Assembly (NCBI GenBank): GCA_963823675.1
Contig: CAWGMT010000012.1
Coordinates: 992,001-1,056,000 of the forward strand
Direction: 5' to 3'
Source: CAWGMT01 sp963823675
Lineage (GTDB): Bacteria; Planctomycetota; Planctomycetia; Isosphaerales; Isosphaeraceae
DNA: 64,000 nucleotides
Shown: one piece after another, positions 39,711 through 48,412 of the stretch
Numbering within the stretch: position 1 is the first letter of the stretch
How the letters are laid out: every line of letters begins with the position of its first letter
Position numbers and translations under genes: made by a program
Notes under the pieces: generated by a model
Database searches by the model: none
What the model was told of the DNA's origin: nothing
Seen by the model: only the letters and a program-made list of their open reading frames with translations

Positions 39711-41948
39711 GTGTCATCCGCCGTGAAGCTCTTGCTCGGGCTGCTCCTGGCCACGTCGGCCATCGTCGCCGCCCTGACGTATTCGCGCGGGTCGGCCGCG
39801 CTGCGTCAGGCGCGGAAGGCGAAGATCGCCTACCAGCCAAGGAAGGCCATGGATACCGGCGGCTTCACCGCGCTCTTGCCAAGGCTCGCGCCGTGGCCGC
39901 CCACGGCTTCCCTTCTCGAGGTCAGCAACTCGTTTCGCGGGGCCGGCCATGCCAACATCGCGCAGCTCGACAAGATCCTGGCCCATCCCGAAGTTCCCGA
40001 CGAACGGAAGATTGTTTACCTGCTGATGAAGGCCGCGCTTTATAACTACGAAGCCGAGCCGGCCCGGGCGCTCGAGGTCCTCGAGCAGACGCGGTCGTGG
40101 CTCGAGGGAAGAGACGCCGTGGCCGCGCAATGGCTCTACAGCGTCATCTATTTTCAGGGGGTGACGGCCTTGCGCCGCGGCGAAAACGACAATTGCATCG
40201 CGTGCCGGGGCGAGAGCTCGTGCATTTTCCCCATTTCGCCGGCGGCCGTGCACACCAATCCCTATGGCTCGCGGCTGGCGATCAAGCACTTCACCGAGTA
40301 CCTGGACGAGTTTTCCGACGACCTGGGCGTCCGCTGGCTCTTGACCCTGGCGCACATGACGCTGGCCGAGTATCCGCGGCAGGTCGACCCCAGGTTCTTG
40401 ATTCCGCTGGAGGGATTCTGCGAGCCGCAATTCGACATCGGCCGCTTTCGCGACGTGGGCCACTCCGTCGGCGTCGACCGCTTCAATCAAGCCGGCGGGG
40501 CGATCATGGATGACTTCGACGGCGACGGACTGCTCGACCTGGCCGTCACCTCGCTTGACCCCACAATGGCCATGGCGTTCTATCAGAACCGGGGTGACGG
40601 CACGTTCGAGGACCGCAGCGAGCCCGCCGGGGTCGCCGGCCAGCTTGGAGGGCTCGTCTGTTATCAGACCGACTACAACAACGACGGCCGGCTCGACATC
40701 TTCATCCCGCGCGGCGCGTGGTTCCCGTTTGCGATCCGGCCGAGCCTCCTGAGAAATGACGGCGGGCGCTTCAGCGACGTCACGGCCGAGGCGGGCTTGC
40801 TCGACCCGGTCAATTCCAACGCGGCCGCCTGGTCCGATTATGACAACGACGGCTGGCTCGACCTCTTCATCGCCTGCGAGAAGCAACCCAACCGGCTCTA
40901 TCACAACCGGCGTGACGGCACGTTCGAGGAAGTTGCCGCTCGCGCGGGGGTCGACGGCAAGGACCAGGAATTCTACAAGGGCTGCGCCTGGATCGACTTC
41001 GACAACGATCGGTTCCCCGACCTTTTCGTCAACTGCATGAGCGGCCTGGCACGACTCTATCGCAACAATCGCGACGGGACCTTTTCCAATGTCAGCGGGG
41101 ACCTGGAAATCGACGGCCCGCGCGGGGGCTTTTCTTGCTGGGCCTGGGATTACGACAACGATGGCTGGCTCGATATCTTCGCCACGTCTTACGACCGATC
41201 GCTCAACGACGTCGTGCGCGGCATCCTGGGCCAGACCCACCGGCGGTGCTCCAACCGGCTCTTTCACAATCGTCAGGGGACGCGATTCGAGGACAAGACG
41301 GCCGAAGCCGGCCTGGATATGGTCTTCGCCGCCATGGGGAGCAACTTCGGCGATTTCGACAACGACGGGTTCCTCGACATGTACCTGGGAACCGGCGATA
41401 CCGACCCGGGCACGCTGGTCCCCAATCGGATGTTCAAGAACCTGGCCGGCAGGCGGTTCGCCGAGATCACGGTGTCAAGCGGCACGGGCCACCTGCAAAA
41501 GGGACACGCCGTCTCCTGCGCCGACTGGGACAACGACGGCGATCTCGACATCTTCATCGAGATGGGCGGCGCCATCAACGGCGACAAGTATCACAATATC
41601 CTGTTTCAAAACCCCGGCCAGGGCAACAACTGGCTCAAGCTCAAGCTCGTGGGCCGGCAGACCAACCGCGCGGCCATCGGTGCCCGGATCAAGGTCGTGA
41701 CGGCCGGAGAACACCCACTGACGATCCACCGTCATATCTCCTCCGGCAGCAGCTTCGGCGCCAACCCGCTCGAGCAGACGATCGGACTGGCCAGGGCGAA
41801 TCGGGTCGCGTTGCTCGAGATCGCCTGGCCGGCCAGCGGCACGACCCAGGTCTTCCGCGACATCCCGGCCAATCGGAGCATCGAAGTCACCGAGTTTGCC
41901 GCGGAGTTCAGGACGCTGGCGGTCAAAGTTGTTCCACAGCCGGAATGA
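39711..41948 (+). CDS. CRTAC1-family FG-GAP repeat protein, second paralog
   Basis: The domain order and most residues match the preceding gene, including CIACRGESSCIF, the DxDxDGxxD loops and the C-terminal GNNWLKLKLVGRQTNRAAIG segment. In the last 600 bases the two genes are strikingly similar at the DNA level. GTG 39711 is the first start in frame; ATG 39688 would fit better if one base is missing near 39706. About 745 residues. The two genes are 31 bases apart and probably co-transcribed. Confidence 0.85.
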   Translation: MSSAVKLLLGLLLATSAIVAALTYSRGSAALRQARKAKIAYQPRKAMDTGGFTALLPRLAPWPPTASLLEVSNSFRGAGHANIAQLDKILAHPEVPDERKIVYLLMKAALYNYEAEPARALEVLEQTRSWLEGRDAVAAQWLYSVIYFQGVTALRRGENDNCIACRGESSCIFPISPAAVHTNPYGSRLAIKHFTEYLDEFSDDLGVRWLLTLAHMTLAEYPRQVDPRFLIPLEGFCEPQFDIGRFRDVGHSVGVDRFNQAGGAIMDDFDGDGLLDLAVTSLDPTMAMAFYQNRGDGTFEDRSEPAGVAGQLGGLVCYQTDYNNDGRLDIFIPRGAWFPFAIRPSLLRNDGGRFSDVTAEAGLLDPVNSNAAAWSDYDNDGWLDLFIACEKQPNRLYHNRRDGTFEEVAARAGVDGKDQEFYKGCAWIDFDNDRFPDLFVNCMSGLARLYRNNRDGTFSNVSGDLEIDGPRGGFSCWAWDYDNDGWLDIFATSYDRSLNDVVRGILGQTHRRCSNRLFHNRQGTRFEDKTAEAGLDMVFAAMGSNFGDFDNDGFLDMYLGTGDTDPGTLVPNRMFKNLAGRRFAEITVSSGTGHLQKGHAVSCADWDNDGDLDIFIEMGGAINGDKYHNILFQNPGQGNNWLKLKLVGRQTNRAAIGARIKVVTAGEHPLTIHRHISSGSSFGANPLEQTIGLARANRVALLEIAWPASGTTQVFRDIPANRSIEVTEFAAEFRTLAVKVVPQPE

Positions 41949-41958
41949 ACCGACAACC

Positions 41959-42792
41959 TTAACCAGAGCGTGCAACGTCGTCGTATCGAAATCGCGTCCC
42001 AGCCGGAAAGTGCAGGCCGAAAACGCGGGCTAGCTCGACGAGCAGAGCCTCATCATCAGGCAGGCTTCGCGTGGCGTTTCCATCGGAAGTGATCTCGGTG
42101 AGCTCGCGATTGCGCAATACCCAGCGCGACATTGGTGCCATCCGCTGCACGACCAGTGTCTTGACGAAGACCGACTCGGGATGCGTTGACGTATAATGAT
42201 TGGCCACGACATAGTCGATCGGATACTGGGGCTCCAGCGTGAACGCATACAGGTCAAACCATTCATCGGGTCGCAGCGCCTGGAGGACCTTGATGTCCCC
42301 GTGGTCATCAACTCGAAATGCCCGTCCGAACTGTTCCGCCGGCTCCCTCTGGTCAAGCAGGATCGGCGAGAGCAGCCCATCCCCGCCGAAACCGACGTCG
42401 GCCAGCCATTCGGCCCCGTCAGCCGCGACGGCAAGCAGCATGTGCGACCGCGGCCGGATGTGATCGGTGCCCATCCGCACCCGAGCCGCCAGGCGGGTCA
42501 CCGAAAAGCCGATGGCTTCGAGCACACCGGCAAACAGCGTGTTCTGCTCGAAACAGTAGCCTCCGCGACGCGCTGCCACCAGCTTGGCGTGCAGGCTCGC
42601 TAAATCGAGCTCGATCGACCGGCCGAGCAGGATATCGAGGTTCTCGAACGGGACATGAGTCGCGTGAGCCAGATGCAGGCCCTTGAGTGTCTGGAGGCAT
42701 GGGCTGAGATCGCCCGAATAGCCGATTCGGGCCAGATAGGCATCGAGATCGAGCTTGCTCCCGGCGGGAGTGCGATCGATTTGACCGCTCAT
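41959..42792 (-). CDS. nat: Arylamine N-acetyltransferase
   Basis: The 277-residue protein has the catalytic triad of NAT enzymes: Cys80 in RRGGYCFEQN, His117 in RPRSHMLL and Asp132 in WLADVGFGG. N-terminal LDLDAYLARIGYSG and HVPFENLDILLG also follow the family. These cytoplasmic enzymes move acetyl from acetyl-CoA to arylamines. ATG 42792 is the first start in register with the family; a longer frame to 42891 runs into the intergenic region. It is convergent with the CRTAC1 genes. Confidence 0.9.
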   Translation of the reverse strand: MSGQIDRTPAGSKLDLDAYLARIGYSGDLSPCLQTLKGLHLAHATHVPFENLDILLGRSIELDLASLHAKLVAARRGGYCFEQNTLFAGVLEAIGFSVTRLAARVRMGTDHIRPRSHMLLAVAADGAEWLADVGFGGDGLLSPILLDQREPAEQFGRAFRVDDHGDIKVLQALRPDEWFDLYAFTLEPQYPIDYVVANHYTSTHPESVFVKTLVVQRMAPMSRWVLRNRELTEITSDGNATRSLPDDEALLVELARVFGLHFPAGTRFRYDDVARSG

Positions 42793-42941
42793 CGTTGATC
42801 GCTCCGATCGGTTTCTTGCGGCGAGGGTGCTTGAGCATAACACCTCCGAGTAGGCAGCGGGCAGTATGCAGCACGCAGTTCTCGGGTACAATTGCGGTTG
42901 GCAGAGCTCGAGCTCATTGGCACTTGCTGCTGGAGTCAGTT

Positions 42942-43358
42942 ATGGACACAGGCACGTCGTTTGACGGCTTCGACCGGCGCTACTATTCCCTGCGGATCGT
43001 TGGCGCGATCTTTACGCTGATCGGCTTTATGCTCCTCTTGCTGGGCGCGGCGCTTCTGGCCTTCGGTCTCTACGGCCTCGCGACGGGATCCGGGGCCCAA
43101 TCCGCGCCGGGCGAAAATCCCATGCTGGCGCACGCCCGGAGTACGGTGGTCCTGCCAGTGCTCCTGGGTGGGGTGCTCCCGATCATCTGGTCTATCGGCC
43201 TGATTGTCGCCGGGCTCCAGTGTGTCGCGCTGGGTGCATTTGTTCGGCTGATGATCCACATCGAAGAAAACACCCGAGCGTCGACACAGCTTCTGAAAAA
43301 GATCGCGCGGCGACTCGAGCCCAGTGAAGAGGGCGTGGGATCGATCTTCCGAGCATGA
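42942..43358 (+). CDS. Small membrane protein with two long helices (138 aa)
   Basis: GGAG stands seven bases upstream of the ATG. Two hydrophobic segments are visible, residues about 20-50 (IVGAIFTLIGFMLLLLGAAL) and 74-105 (VLPVLLGGVLPIIWSIGLIV), followed by a cytoplasmic-looking amphipathic tail. The pattern is common in planctomycete hypothetical proteins. Function unknown. Confidence 0.7.
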   Translation: MDTGTSFDGFDRRYYSLRIVGAIFTLIGFMLLLLGAALLAFGLYGLATGSGAQSAPGENPMLAHARSTVVLPVLLGGVLPIIWSIGLIVAGLQCVALGAFVRLMIHIEENTRASTQLLKKIARRLEPSEEGVGSIFRA

Positions 43359-43567
43359 AGCCCGAGATCCGTCCGGTCACATAGTCGTTTCGTATACGTA
43401 ATTCACGGACGGATGTTGCCGGGCGATCGCGCGATCGCTCATGGAACGCCGGGCGGCGAGCACGGCCGTCGCTCGGGCAACTCAGGGCATCGGGGAAAGT
43501 TGGTGGCACGCGACTCCGGAGCCGTCTTGCATCAGGCTTGGCCGCACCCGAGAAAGGAACTGCTGCC

Positions 43568-44251
43568 ATGAGAATGGGCCTTCTCGCCGATATCCATGAG
43601 AATGTCGAAGGGCTTGCCGCGGCCATCGCTCGCTGCCGCCGCGAAGGCGTCGACCGGCTTTTGACCTTGGGCGACATCTTCGAGACCGGCGAGCGATTCG
43701 CTCGCGCTGTTGACTTGCTTCGCGAAGCTGATGTCGGGGGAGTGTGGGGCAACCACGAATTCGGCCTGTACGCGGGCCGGGGCGATTCGGTCGAGAGCAT
43801 GTTCGACTGGAGGACGCTCGATTACATGCGCCTGCTCGAGCCGCGCATGGAGGTCGAGGGGGTGCTTCTGAGCCATGTCCTGCCCTGCATCGATCCCACT
43901 GACATCGAGCAGCCCTGGTATGTCGAGCGCGCCCCGCTCACCGCGAGTGCCGCCGCCCCGCACTTCGCCGCGTTTCCCCACCGCAGGATGTTTGTCGGGC
44001 ACTTCCACCGCTGGCTGGCCGTGACGCCCGCCGGCGCCCGGCCATGGTCCGGCGATCGACCGCTTGAATTCAACCACCAAAAGCGCTACCTCGTGGTCGT
44101 CGCCGCCGTCTGCGACGGCTGGTGTGCGATCTATGACACCGACTCGGACGTGTTGACGCCGTGCGACCTCCGTCACGAGCTGCCGCGAGAAGCCAATGGG
44201 CGCACGAGGATTCGAACCTCGGACCTCACCCTTATCAGGGGTGCGCTCTAG
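43568..44251 (+). CDS. Metallophosphoesterase
   Basis: The Calcineurin-type motifs appear in order: LLADIHEN (D-x-H), LTLGDIFETGE (GD), VWGNHEFG (GNHE), and later VLLSHVLP and VGHFHRW (GHxH). About 228 residues. The last 18 residues (NGRTRIRTSDLTLIRGAL) are read through the degenerate tRNA-Ile copy. The original C-terminus may thus have been altered by integration of the neighbouring element. ATG 43568 starts at the first beta strand. Confidence 0.85.
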   Translation: MRMGLLADIHENVEGLAAAIARCRREGVDRLLTLGDIFETGERFARAVDLLREADVGGVWGNHEFGLYAGRGDSVESMFDWRTLDYMRLLEPRMEVEGVLLSHVLPCIDPTDIEQPWYVERAPLTASAAAPHFAAFPHRRMFVGHFHRWLAVTPAGARPWSGDRPLEFNHQKRYLVVVAAVCDGWCAIYDTDSDVLTPCDLRHELPREANGRTRIRTSDLTLIRGAL

Positions 44252-44267
44252 CCACCTGACATTCCCT
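44197..44267 (-). other. Degenerate tRNA-Ile copy, left attachment site of the element
   Basis: Bases 44197-44259 match 59468-59531, the body and 3' end of the complete tRNA-Ile(GAT), except for one missing base. Beyond the shared part the 5' acceptor arm is lost (GGGAATGTCAGG instead of GGGCGCATAGCTCAGG). Recombination at such a 3' tRNA segment is usual for tyrosine-integrase elements. This copy has the normal TAGAGCGCAC sequence where the complete copy has an extra G. Confidence 0.8.
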
Positions 44268-44556
44268 TTTGAGCCGCTGGCGTTCAGCCTAACCCATTGC
44301 CACAAAAGGATTATACACCCGGTCGGTCGAGATTGCAACGTCTTGCATTACCCCACAAATTTTTGCAAGATATTGGGGTATTTTCGACCAACGGGGGTAG
44401 TGATTCGGGGTTAGTTTAGGGATGGCTGCGCACATGGAAACTGGCCGCTAGCGCGCACGAAAACACTCCCAGGCCGACCATCTGGCCCCCGATGACTTTA
44501 GCCGATTAGTGCCAGATCTAGCTGCAACACTGCTAATCCGGGAATGAGGACAAATC

Positions 44557-44733
44557 ATGAGGAAGGCCGATGCCCACGCTTGCGCAATAAACGTGATCTT
44601 GGAGATGATACGGGCCGGCAAGGCACCAGTGGTTCATACGGGTGAGGCCAATGTCGTAGCGGAATACCAAGCGGAACAGATCAAGCTCCTACACGAGAAG
44701 CTGGTTAAGTACTTCGAGACGGTTGAGACGTAG
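44557..44733 (+). CDS. Small hypothetical protein in the element's left end (58 aa)
   Basis: ATG 44557 is preceded by GAGGA at six bases. The 58-residue product (MRKADAHACAINVILEMIRA ... EQIKLLHEKLVKYFETVET) looks helical with no known motif. The frame and ribosome site support a true gene despite its size. It lies between the tRNA copy and the MFRVTRG-type gene. Confidence 0.55.
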   Translation: MRKADAHACAINVILEMIRAGKAPVVHTGEANVVAEYQAEQIKLLHEKLVKYFETVET

Positions 44734-44866
44734 GGAACAGACCGCGACCCCCCCTGCGTGGCACGCACTTGGCGGCCGTCCTTTCCACCGTCTCAGCTCG
44801 AGCCTCACGCGCTCGTACCGTGCGCCCGTCGGGTACGGACCGGCATCACGAACAAGGCGAACGACC

Positions 44867-45080
44867 ATGTTTCGGGTCACCCGCGGTCAGACACGCTTCG
44901 ATGCCGACACCCTCGACCAAGCGTGGAAGCGACTCCGACGCGAAGAAGCGGGCCTGTATCGCGTCGATGAGATCCGGGCCGATCCGTTCCGTATCGGCCA
45001 TACGTCAAGGGCATGGGGTGGCCTGATTTCGAAATGCCGATGGGCGGATTGAGGATGAGGCGCATCCTTGGCCGACTTGA
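44867..45080 (+). CDS. Small conserved protein, first of two paralogs flanking the islands (frameshifted)
   Basis: The product starts MFRVTRGQTRFDADTLDQAW and shares YRVDEIRADPF, HTSRAWGGLI with the gene at 61352. An extra T in a TTT run near 45026 moves the frame; in the corrected frame it ends DGRIEDEAHPWPT at 45080, like its paralog (GRVEEQPYPWTN). In the frame as given it stops at 45052. The paralogs sit at matching places beside the two tRNA copies. Function unknown. Confidence 0.65.
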
Positions 45081-45143
45081 CGGAAGAACGCTAGTCCCTT
45101 ACCCGGCCTCGCGTCGGCGGACTGCAACATCCGGAGCGACAAC

Positions 45144-46241
45144 ATGAGTACGGTAGTATTTATCCTTGGTGCAGGTGCCTCGAGGGAATGCGGCGGCCCC
45201 TTGATGGGCGACTTCCTCGATATCGCTCACGACCTTCTTCTTCGCAGGGACGTCCCGCCCCAAGACGAGCCCGCCTTCAACCAAGTCCTCACGGCATTAA
45301 GCGCCTTACAGAGTGTTCACTCGAAAGCCAACCTGGACACGTACAACATCGAGTCGGTTTTCACTACATTTGAATTCGCTGAAACCATTAAGCGCTTACC
45401 AGGAATCGACGCCAAAGAGATTCGCGACACGATCAACGCGCTGATAACCGTCATCGCAAAGACCCTCGAACTGCGAATCAGATTCCCACTTTCGGGAGAA
45501 CGAATTGTCGCAGCACGAGAATACGCGGAGTTCGCTCACCTGGCCCGGGAGATCATCGACCGCAGTCAAAGCCACACGGTCTCAATCCTTACGTTCAATT
45601 ACGATTTGGCCGTTGACGTGGCACTGATTCGCGAAGATCTGCAGCTTGACTACGCTCTCGATAAACCGCAGCCGAATTTCCACAAATACGCCATTCCGCT
45701 CTTAAAGCTTCACGGTTCACTCAACTGGGCCGTAGAAGACACCCCCCCCAACGCCGTTAAACCTCTGGATCTACACGCCTACCTCGAGCCGTCAACGCGA
45801 CCGTTTACCCCCGCGGTTGGCTCCAACGAGACGAACGTGCCTATACTCCCCCACCTGATGGACTTCTTCGCGTCGCAGTATCATGTGAAAGTCAGGCCGC
45901 AACCTTTTATCGTCCCACCGTCGTGGAACAAGGCTGATTATCACAGGCAGTTGACGAACGTATGGTCCGCCGCAGCAGAGCATCTGTCCGAAGCTCTCTA
46001 CATATTTGTAATCGGGTATTCCTTGCCCCCGACCGATTCCTTCTTCCGTCAGCTTTACGCGCTCGGTAGTGCCGGCAATTCTCGGCTCCGAAAATTCATC
46101 GTTTATGACATCGATCAGTCCGGTCAAGTTGACGCACGGTTCAAAGACCTAATGGGAACCGGCGTACGCTCGCGATACGAATACGAGCAGATTCCCTTTA
46201 AGCAAACAAGACCACACATATTGCGATCCTTGTTCAACTAA
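45144..46241 (+). CDS. SIR2-family protein, probable defence NADase
   Basis: The 365-residue protein begins VVFILGAGASRECGGPL, the NAD-binding GAGAS motif, and carries TFNYDLAVD, LHGSLNW and FVIGYSLPPTDSFFRQL, the SIR2-like set used by bacterial defence proteins such as DSR and other NAD-depleting systems. No other domain or partner gene is attached. Its lower GC than the chromosome and its place at the element's end suggest cargo. An enzymatic role in infection response is inference. Confidence 0.8.
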   Translation: MSTVVFILGAGASRECGGPLMGDFLDIAHDLLLRRDVPPQDEPAFNQVLTALSALQSVHSKANLDTYNIESVFTTFEFAETIKRLPGIDAKEIRDTINALITVIAKTLELRIRFPLSGERIVAAREYAEFAHLAREIIDRSQSHTVSILTFNYDLAVDVALIREDLQLDYALDKPQPNFHKYAIPLLKLHGSLNWAVEDTPPNAVKPLDLHAYLEPSTRPFTPAVGSNETNVPILPHLMDFFASQYHVKVRPQPFIVPPSWNKADYHRQLTNVWSAAAEHLSEALYIFVIGYSLPPTDSFFRQLYALGSAGNSRLRKFIVYDIDQSGQVDARFKDLMGTGVRSRYEYEQIPFKQTRPHILRSLFN

Positions 46242-46271
46242 GTCCGCCCGACCAACACCAACAGACCGGCT

Positions 46272-46532
46272 TCACCGGCCCAACCAAACTGCTCGATAAG
46301 CACCGTCACCAGCCGCTTGCCCCGCCTTCACCCACTCGGCCAGCTCGATCATGCAGGGCGAACAGATCCCGTTGTCCCTGGCATCTTCCGCCACCTTGAG
46401 CCGCCGGTGATCCACAAGAGCTTCGAGCTTGAACCTCATCGACGCTGGACGCCCACAGCGAAAGCAGATCATTTCGTCGGAACCGCCGTAGTGGATTGCG
46501 AGCCCCGCGGCCGCTTTAGACGTGGAATCCAT
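46272..46532 (-). CDS. Small zinc-finger protein of the element
   Basis: ATG 46532 overlaps the corrected stop of the preceding protease gene (TGATG). The 86-residue product has CFRCG near residue 24 and CSPC near residue 59, a likely zinc-binding pair, and no other motif. It is the last gene of the leftward block and abuts the SIR2 gene tail to tail. Confidence 0.6.
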   Translation of the reverse strand: MDSTSKAAAGLAIHYGGSDEMICFRCGRPASMRFKLEALVDHRRLKVAEDARDNGICSPCMIELAEWVKAGQAAGDGAYRAVWLGR

Positions 46533-47172
46533 CAGCCACCCGCCCAGGAATCGCCCTCTGCGCGATCCTGGACGGTCGTTTGGCCTATTGGTGCCATCGC
46601 CCCCGCCCCCAGCTCGATTGCCAGATAACGCTCGTCTCTCTGAACGCCGCCGGCCTGCAAGGTCCCACATTGGTCAGCCGGCCGACATCCCACAGGACTC
46701 GGGTGTCGCCATCCATTTCCCAGTGACTCGCCGCCTTCAGATAGGCAAACGACATCCCCCGAATGAGGCGGCGCGCCACCGCAATTGCGATCAGCCGGCT
46801 GTCTGGGTTTGATGCCAGCTCGATCTCGCAATACAACCCCCGTGGATCTTCCCGCAGTCGGAGCCCACCATCGGCGATCGAGGCCAGGAACCACCGCGGG
46901 ATATGGTTCACCAGGGCCTGCACGTCATCGCCCAAGGCCAGAGCGCGGCGGAAAGCCCCGGGCCTGATGATTGTCGGGATGCCGTCGACTCCGGTCCCCA
47001 CGCAGTTGAACACCGACGCATAGCCGGTCAATCGACCCGGTTTGATAAAATCCTTGCCTTGCCTTAACCCGCCAAGCCCTACCACGCCGGGCCTAACCGC
47101 ACCGCGCCCAGCCATGCCGTGCCATGCCGTGCCGGGCCGTACCTTGCCAAAGCTCACAGCGATTGCCACCAT
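46532..47172 (-). CDS. HK97-family prohead protease-like protein (second copy, frameshifted)
   Basis: The core RLTGYASVFN ... IIRPGAFRRAL ... VQALVNHIPRWFLASIADGGLRLREDPRGLYCEIEL is the U9/U35 prohead protease fold with its His (NH) and a Ser in GMSFAYL. A base is lost near 46620, after which the frame reads YLAIELGAGAMAPIG and stops at 46532. The N-terminus is unusual: low-complexity repeats of GGCAAGG/GGCACGG type encode many Gly, Arg and Val residues. It lies downstream of another protease, so one of the two may have a different job. Confidence 0.75.
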
Positions 47173-47197
47173 CGGGACGATCCCCCGGGGCCCCCGG

Positions 47198-47470
47198 CTA
47201 CTGCCATCCCCACCGCACGTCGTCGTCGTCTGAGTCGAGCGCGGCCGCGATCCGCCAGTCAACCGAGCGGTCGCGCTCGAGCACTACGGCACGATGGTGC
47301 AGCTCCCTGATGATTTCCTCTTGGGACAGCTCATCTTCGTGGAACCGCTTGCCGTCGCCCTCGAGCGCAGTACCATCGGCACCTGGCACAACGGACGACT
47401 GCGTGATTCTCGACCAGGCCGGTTGACCGATCGAGCCGCTGGCCGCATCGGTTGCAGTTGCTACATACAA
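47198..47470 (-). CDS. Small acidic hypothetical protein (90 aa)
   Basis: The product starts MYVATATDAASGSIGQPAW and contains FHEDELSQEEIIRELHHRAVVLERDRSVDWRIAA, a charged helical stretch, and a terminal run of Asp. It is nine bases after the first protease and 25 before the second. Position suggests a head-assembly accessory gene. No homology is recognised. Confidence 0.5.
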   Translation of the reverse strand: MYVATATDAASGSIGQPAWSRITQSSVVPGADGTALEGDGKRFHEDELSQEEIIRELHHRAVVLERDRSVDWRIAAALDSDDDDVRWGWQ

Positions 47471-47479
47471 GGGCCACGG

Positions 47480-48211
47480 TCAGCGCCCCTTGCTGCACAT
47501 GAGCTTGGCGAGGTTTTCGTCGTCCGCGTACCCGATGACAACCCGCTTGTAAGACCTCTCGACGGTCGGGACGCCGCGCACCAACGTCAATTGATCATTC
47601 TCTGGATTGTGCTTCAGCCCGATGACAGCCCACGAGCCTCGCAAAGAGTCGAAGTAATAGCTTTCGCCGATGCCCGCCACCGCGGACCAATCGCCGCCGC
47701 CCGCGGATCGGTTGATGTCCTGAGTCAAGGCGTTGACGTTGGAATTTACTGAAACCGCGGACACCTCACAGAGCGACCACCGACGATAGATCATCTCTGC
47801 CTTGCCCCAGTCGTCGGGCCGCGCGCGACGCTCGCGCTCGTCCGGCCTGGAAAAATCAAGGGGAAGTCCTCTGACTGACCAACCGCGCATCGTTTGTGCG
47901 AAGTATTTCCGCTTGATCTTCCGCGTAAACTCGTCGTCGTCATCCAGCCGGATTTGAGCCAGGATCGAGCGGCGCCCCTTGAAGTTTGTCCGCTCCAGGT
48001 TCTCGCAATTGCCGATCGGCAAACGACCCCTTTGACAGAGTCCGTGTTCGAAAAGGATAGGCCCACCCGCCCGCATGTAGTCGTCCCATTCGATCCCTTC
48101 GGGATCCAGGATGGTGCCATGGCGGTCAAGGCTGTCGTCCGAAACGACCGCACGCAGCGTGCCCTTTTTTCGGTCAATCTCAGTATGCGGAGCCTCGATC
48201 GCGCGGTACAC
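47480..48211 (-). CDS. Prohead protease-like protein (first copy)
   Basis: The 243-residue product has DDSLDRHGTILDPEGIEWDDY, AGGPILFEHG with a candidate catalytic His, and WSLCEVSAVSVNSNVNAL, following the prohead-protease pattern in which a Ser follows the VSAVxxN segment. GTG 48211 is the first start in frame; two short dinucleotide errors may hide an earlier start overlapping the small gene upstream (MSTADDDAERMYRAIE when corrected). It follows the capsid gene, not the usual order of protease then capsid. Confidence 0.75.
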   Translation of the reverse strand: MYRAIEAPHTEIDRKKGTLRAVVSDDSLDRHGTILDPEGIEWDDYMRAGGPILFEHGLCQRGRLPIGNCENLERTNFKGRRSILAQIRLDDDDEFTRKIKRKYFAQTMRGWSVRGLPLDFSRPDERERRARPDDWGKAEMIYRRWSLCEVSAVSVNSNVNALTQDINRSAGGGDWSAVAGIGESYYFDSLRGSWAVIGLKHNPENDQLTLVRGVPTVERSYKRVVIGYADDENLAKLMCSKGR

Positions 48212-48241
48212 ATCCGCTCGGCATCGTCATCAGCGCTGTAC

Positions 48242-48397
48242 TCATGGCTTGCTTGCCTTTCTTGCTTTGAGCCGATCCATCGCGAGCTTGTCCGCCCGCG
48301 CCCTCTTTTGCTGCAATCGCTGCCAGTGCTCGATCTGCGGCTCGATGCGAGCGAGCCCACCCTTCAGTAACCGCCGGCCGCAACTCTTGCTCGCCAT
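48242..48397 (-). CDS. Small basic protein (51 aa)
   Basis: The frame from ATG 48397 gives MASKSCGRRLLKGGLARIEPQIEHWQRLQQKRARADKLAMDR, ending KARKASKP. It is basic and helical, about 15 bases after the capsid stop and just before the protease. Such a product could be a scaffold or decoration factor. The call rests on position and coding look alone. Confidence 0.4.
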   Translation of the reverse strand: MASKSCGRRLLKGGLARIEPQIEHWQRLQQKRARADKLAMDRLKARKASKP

Positions 48398-48412
48398 CCA
48401 ACCAGACCCCGA

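Noticed and set aside
38369..39763. Long leftward frame opposite the first CRTAC1-like gene
   Set aside because: It mirrors the FG-GAP repeats on the other strand; high GC creates such shadow frames.
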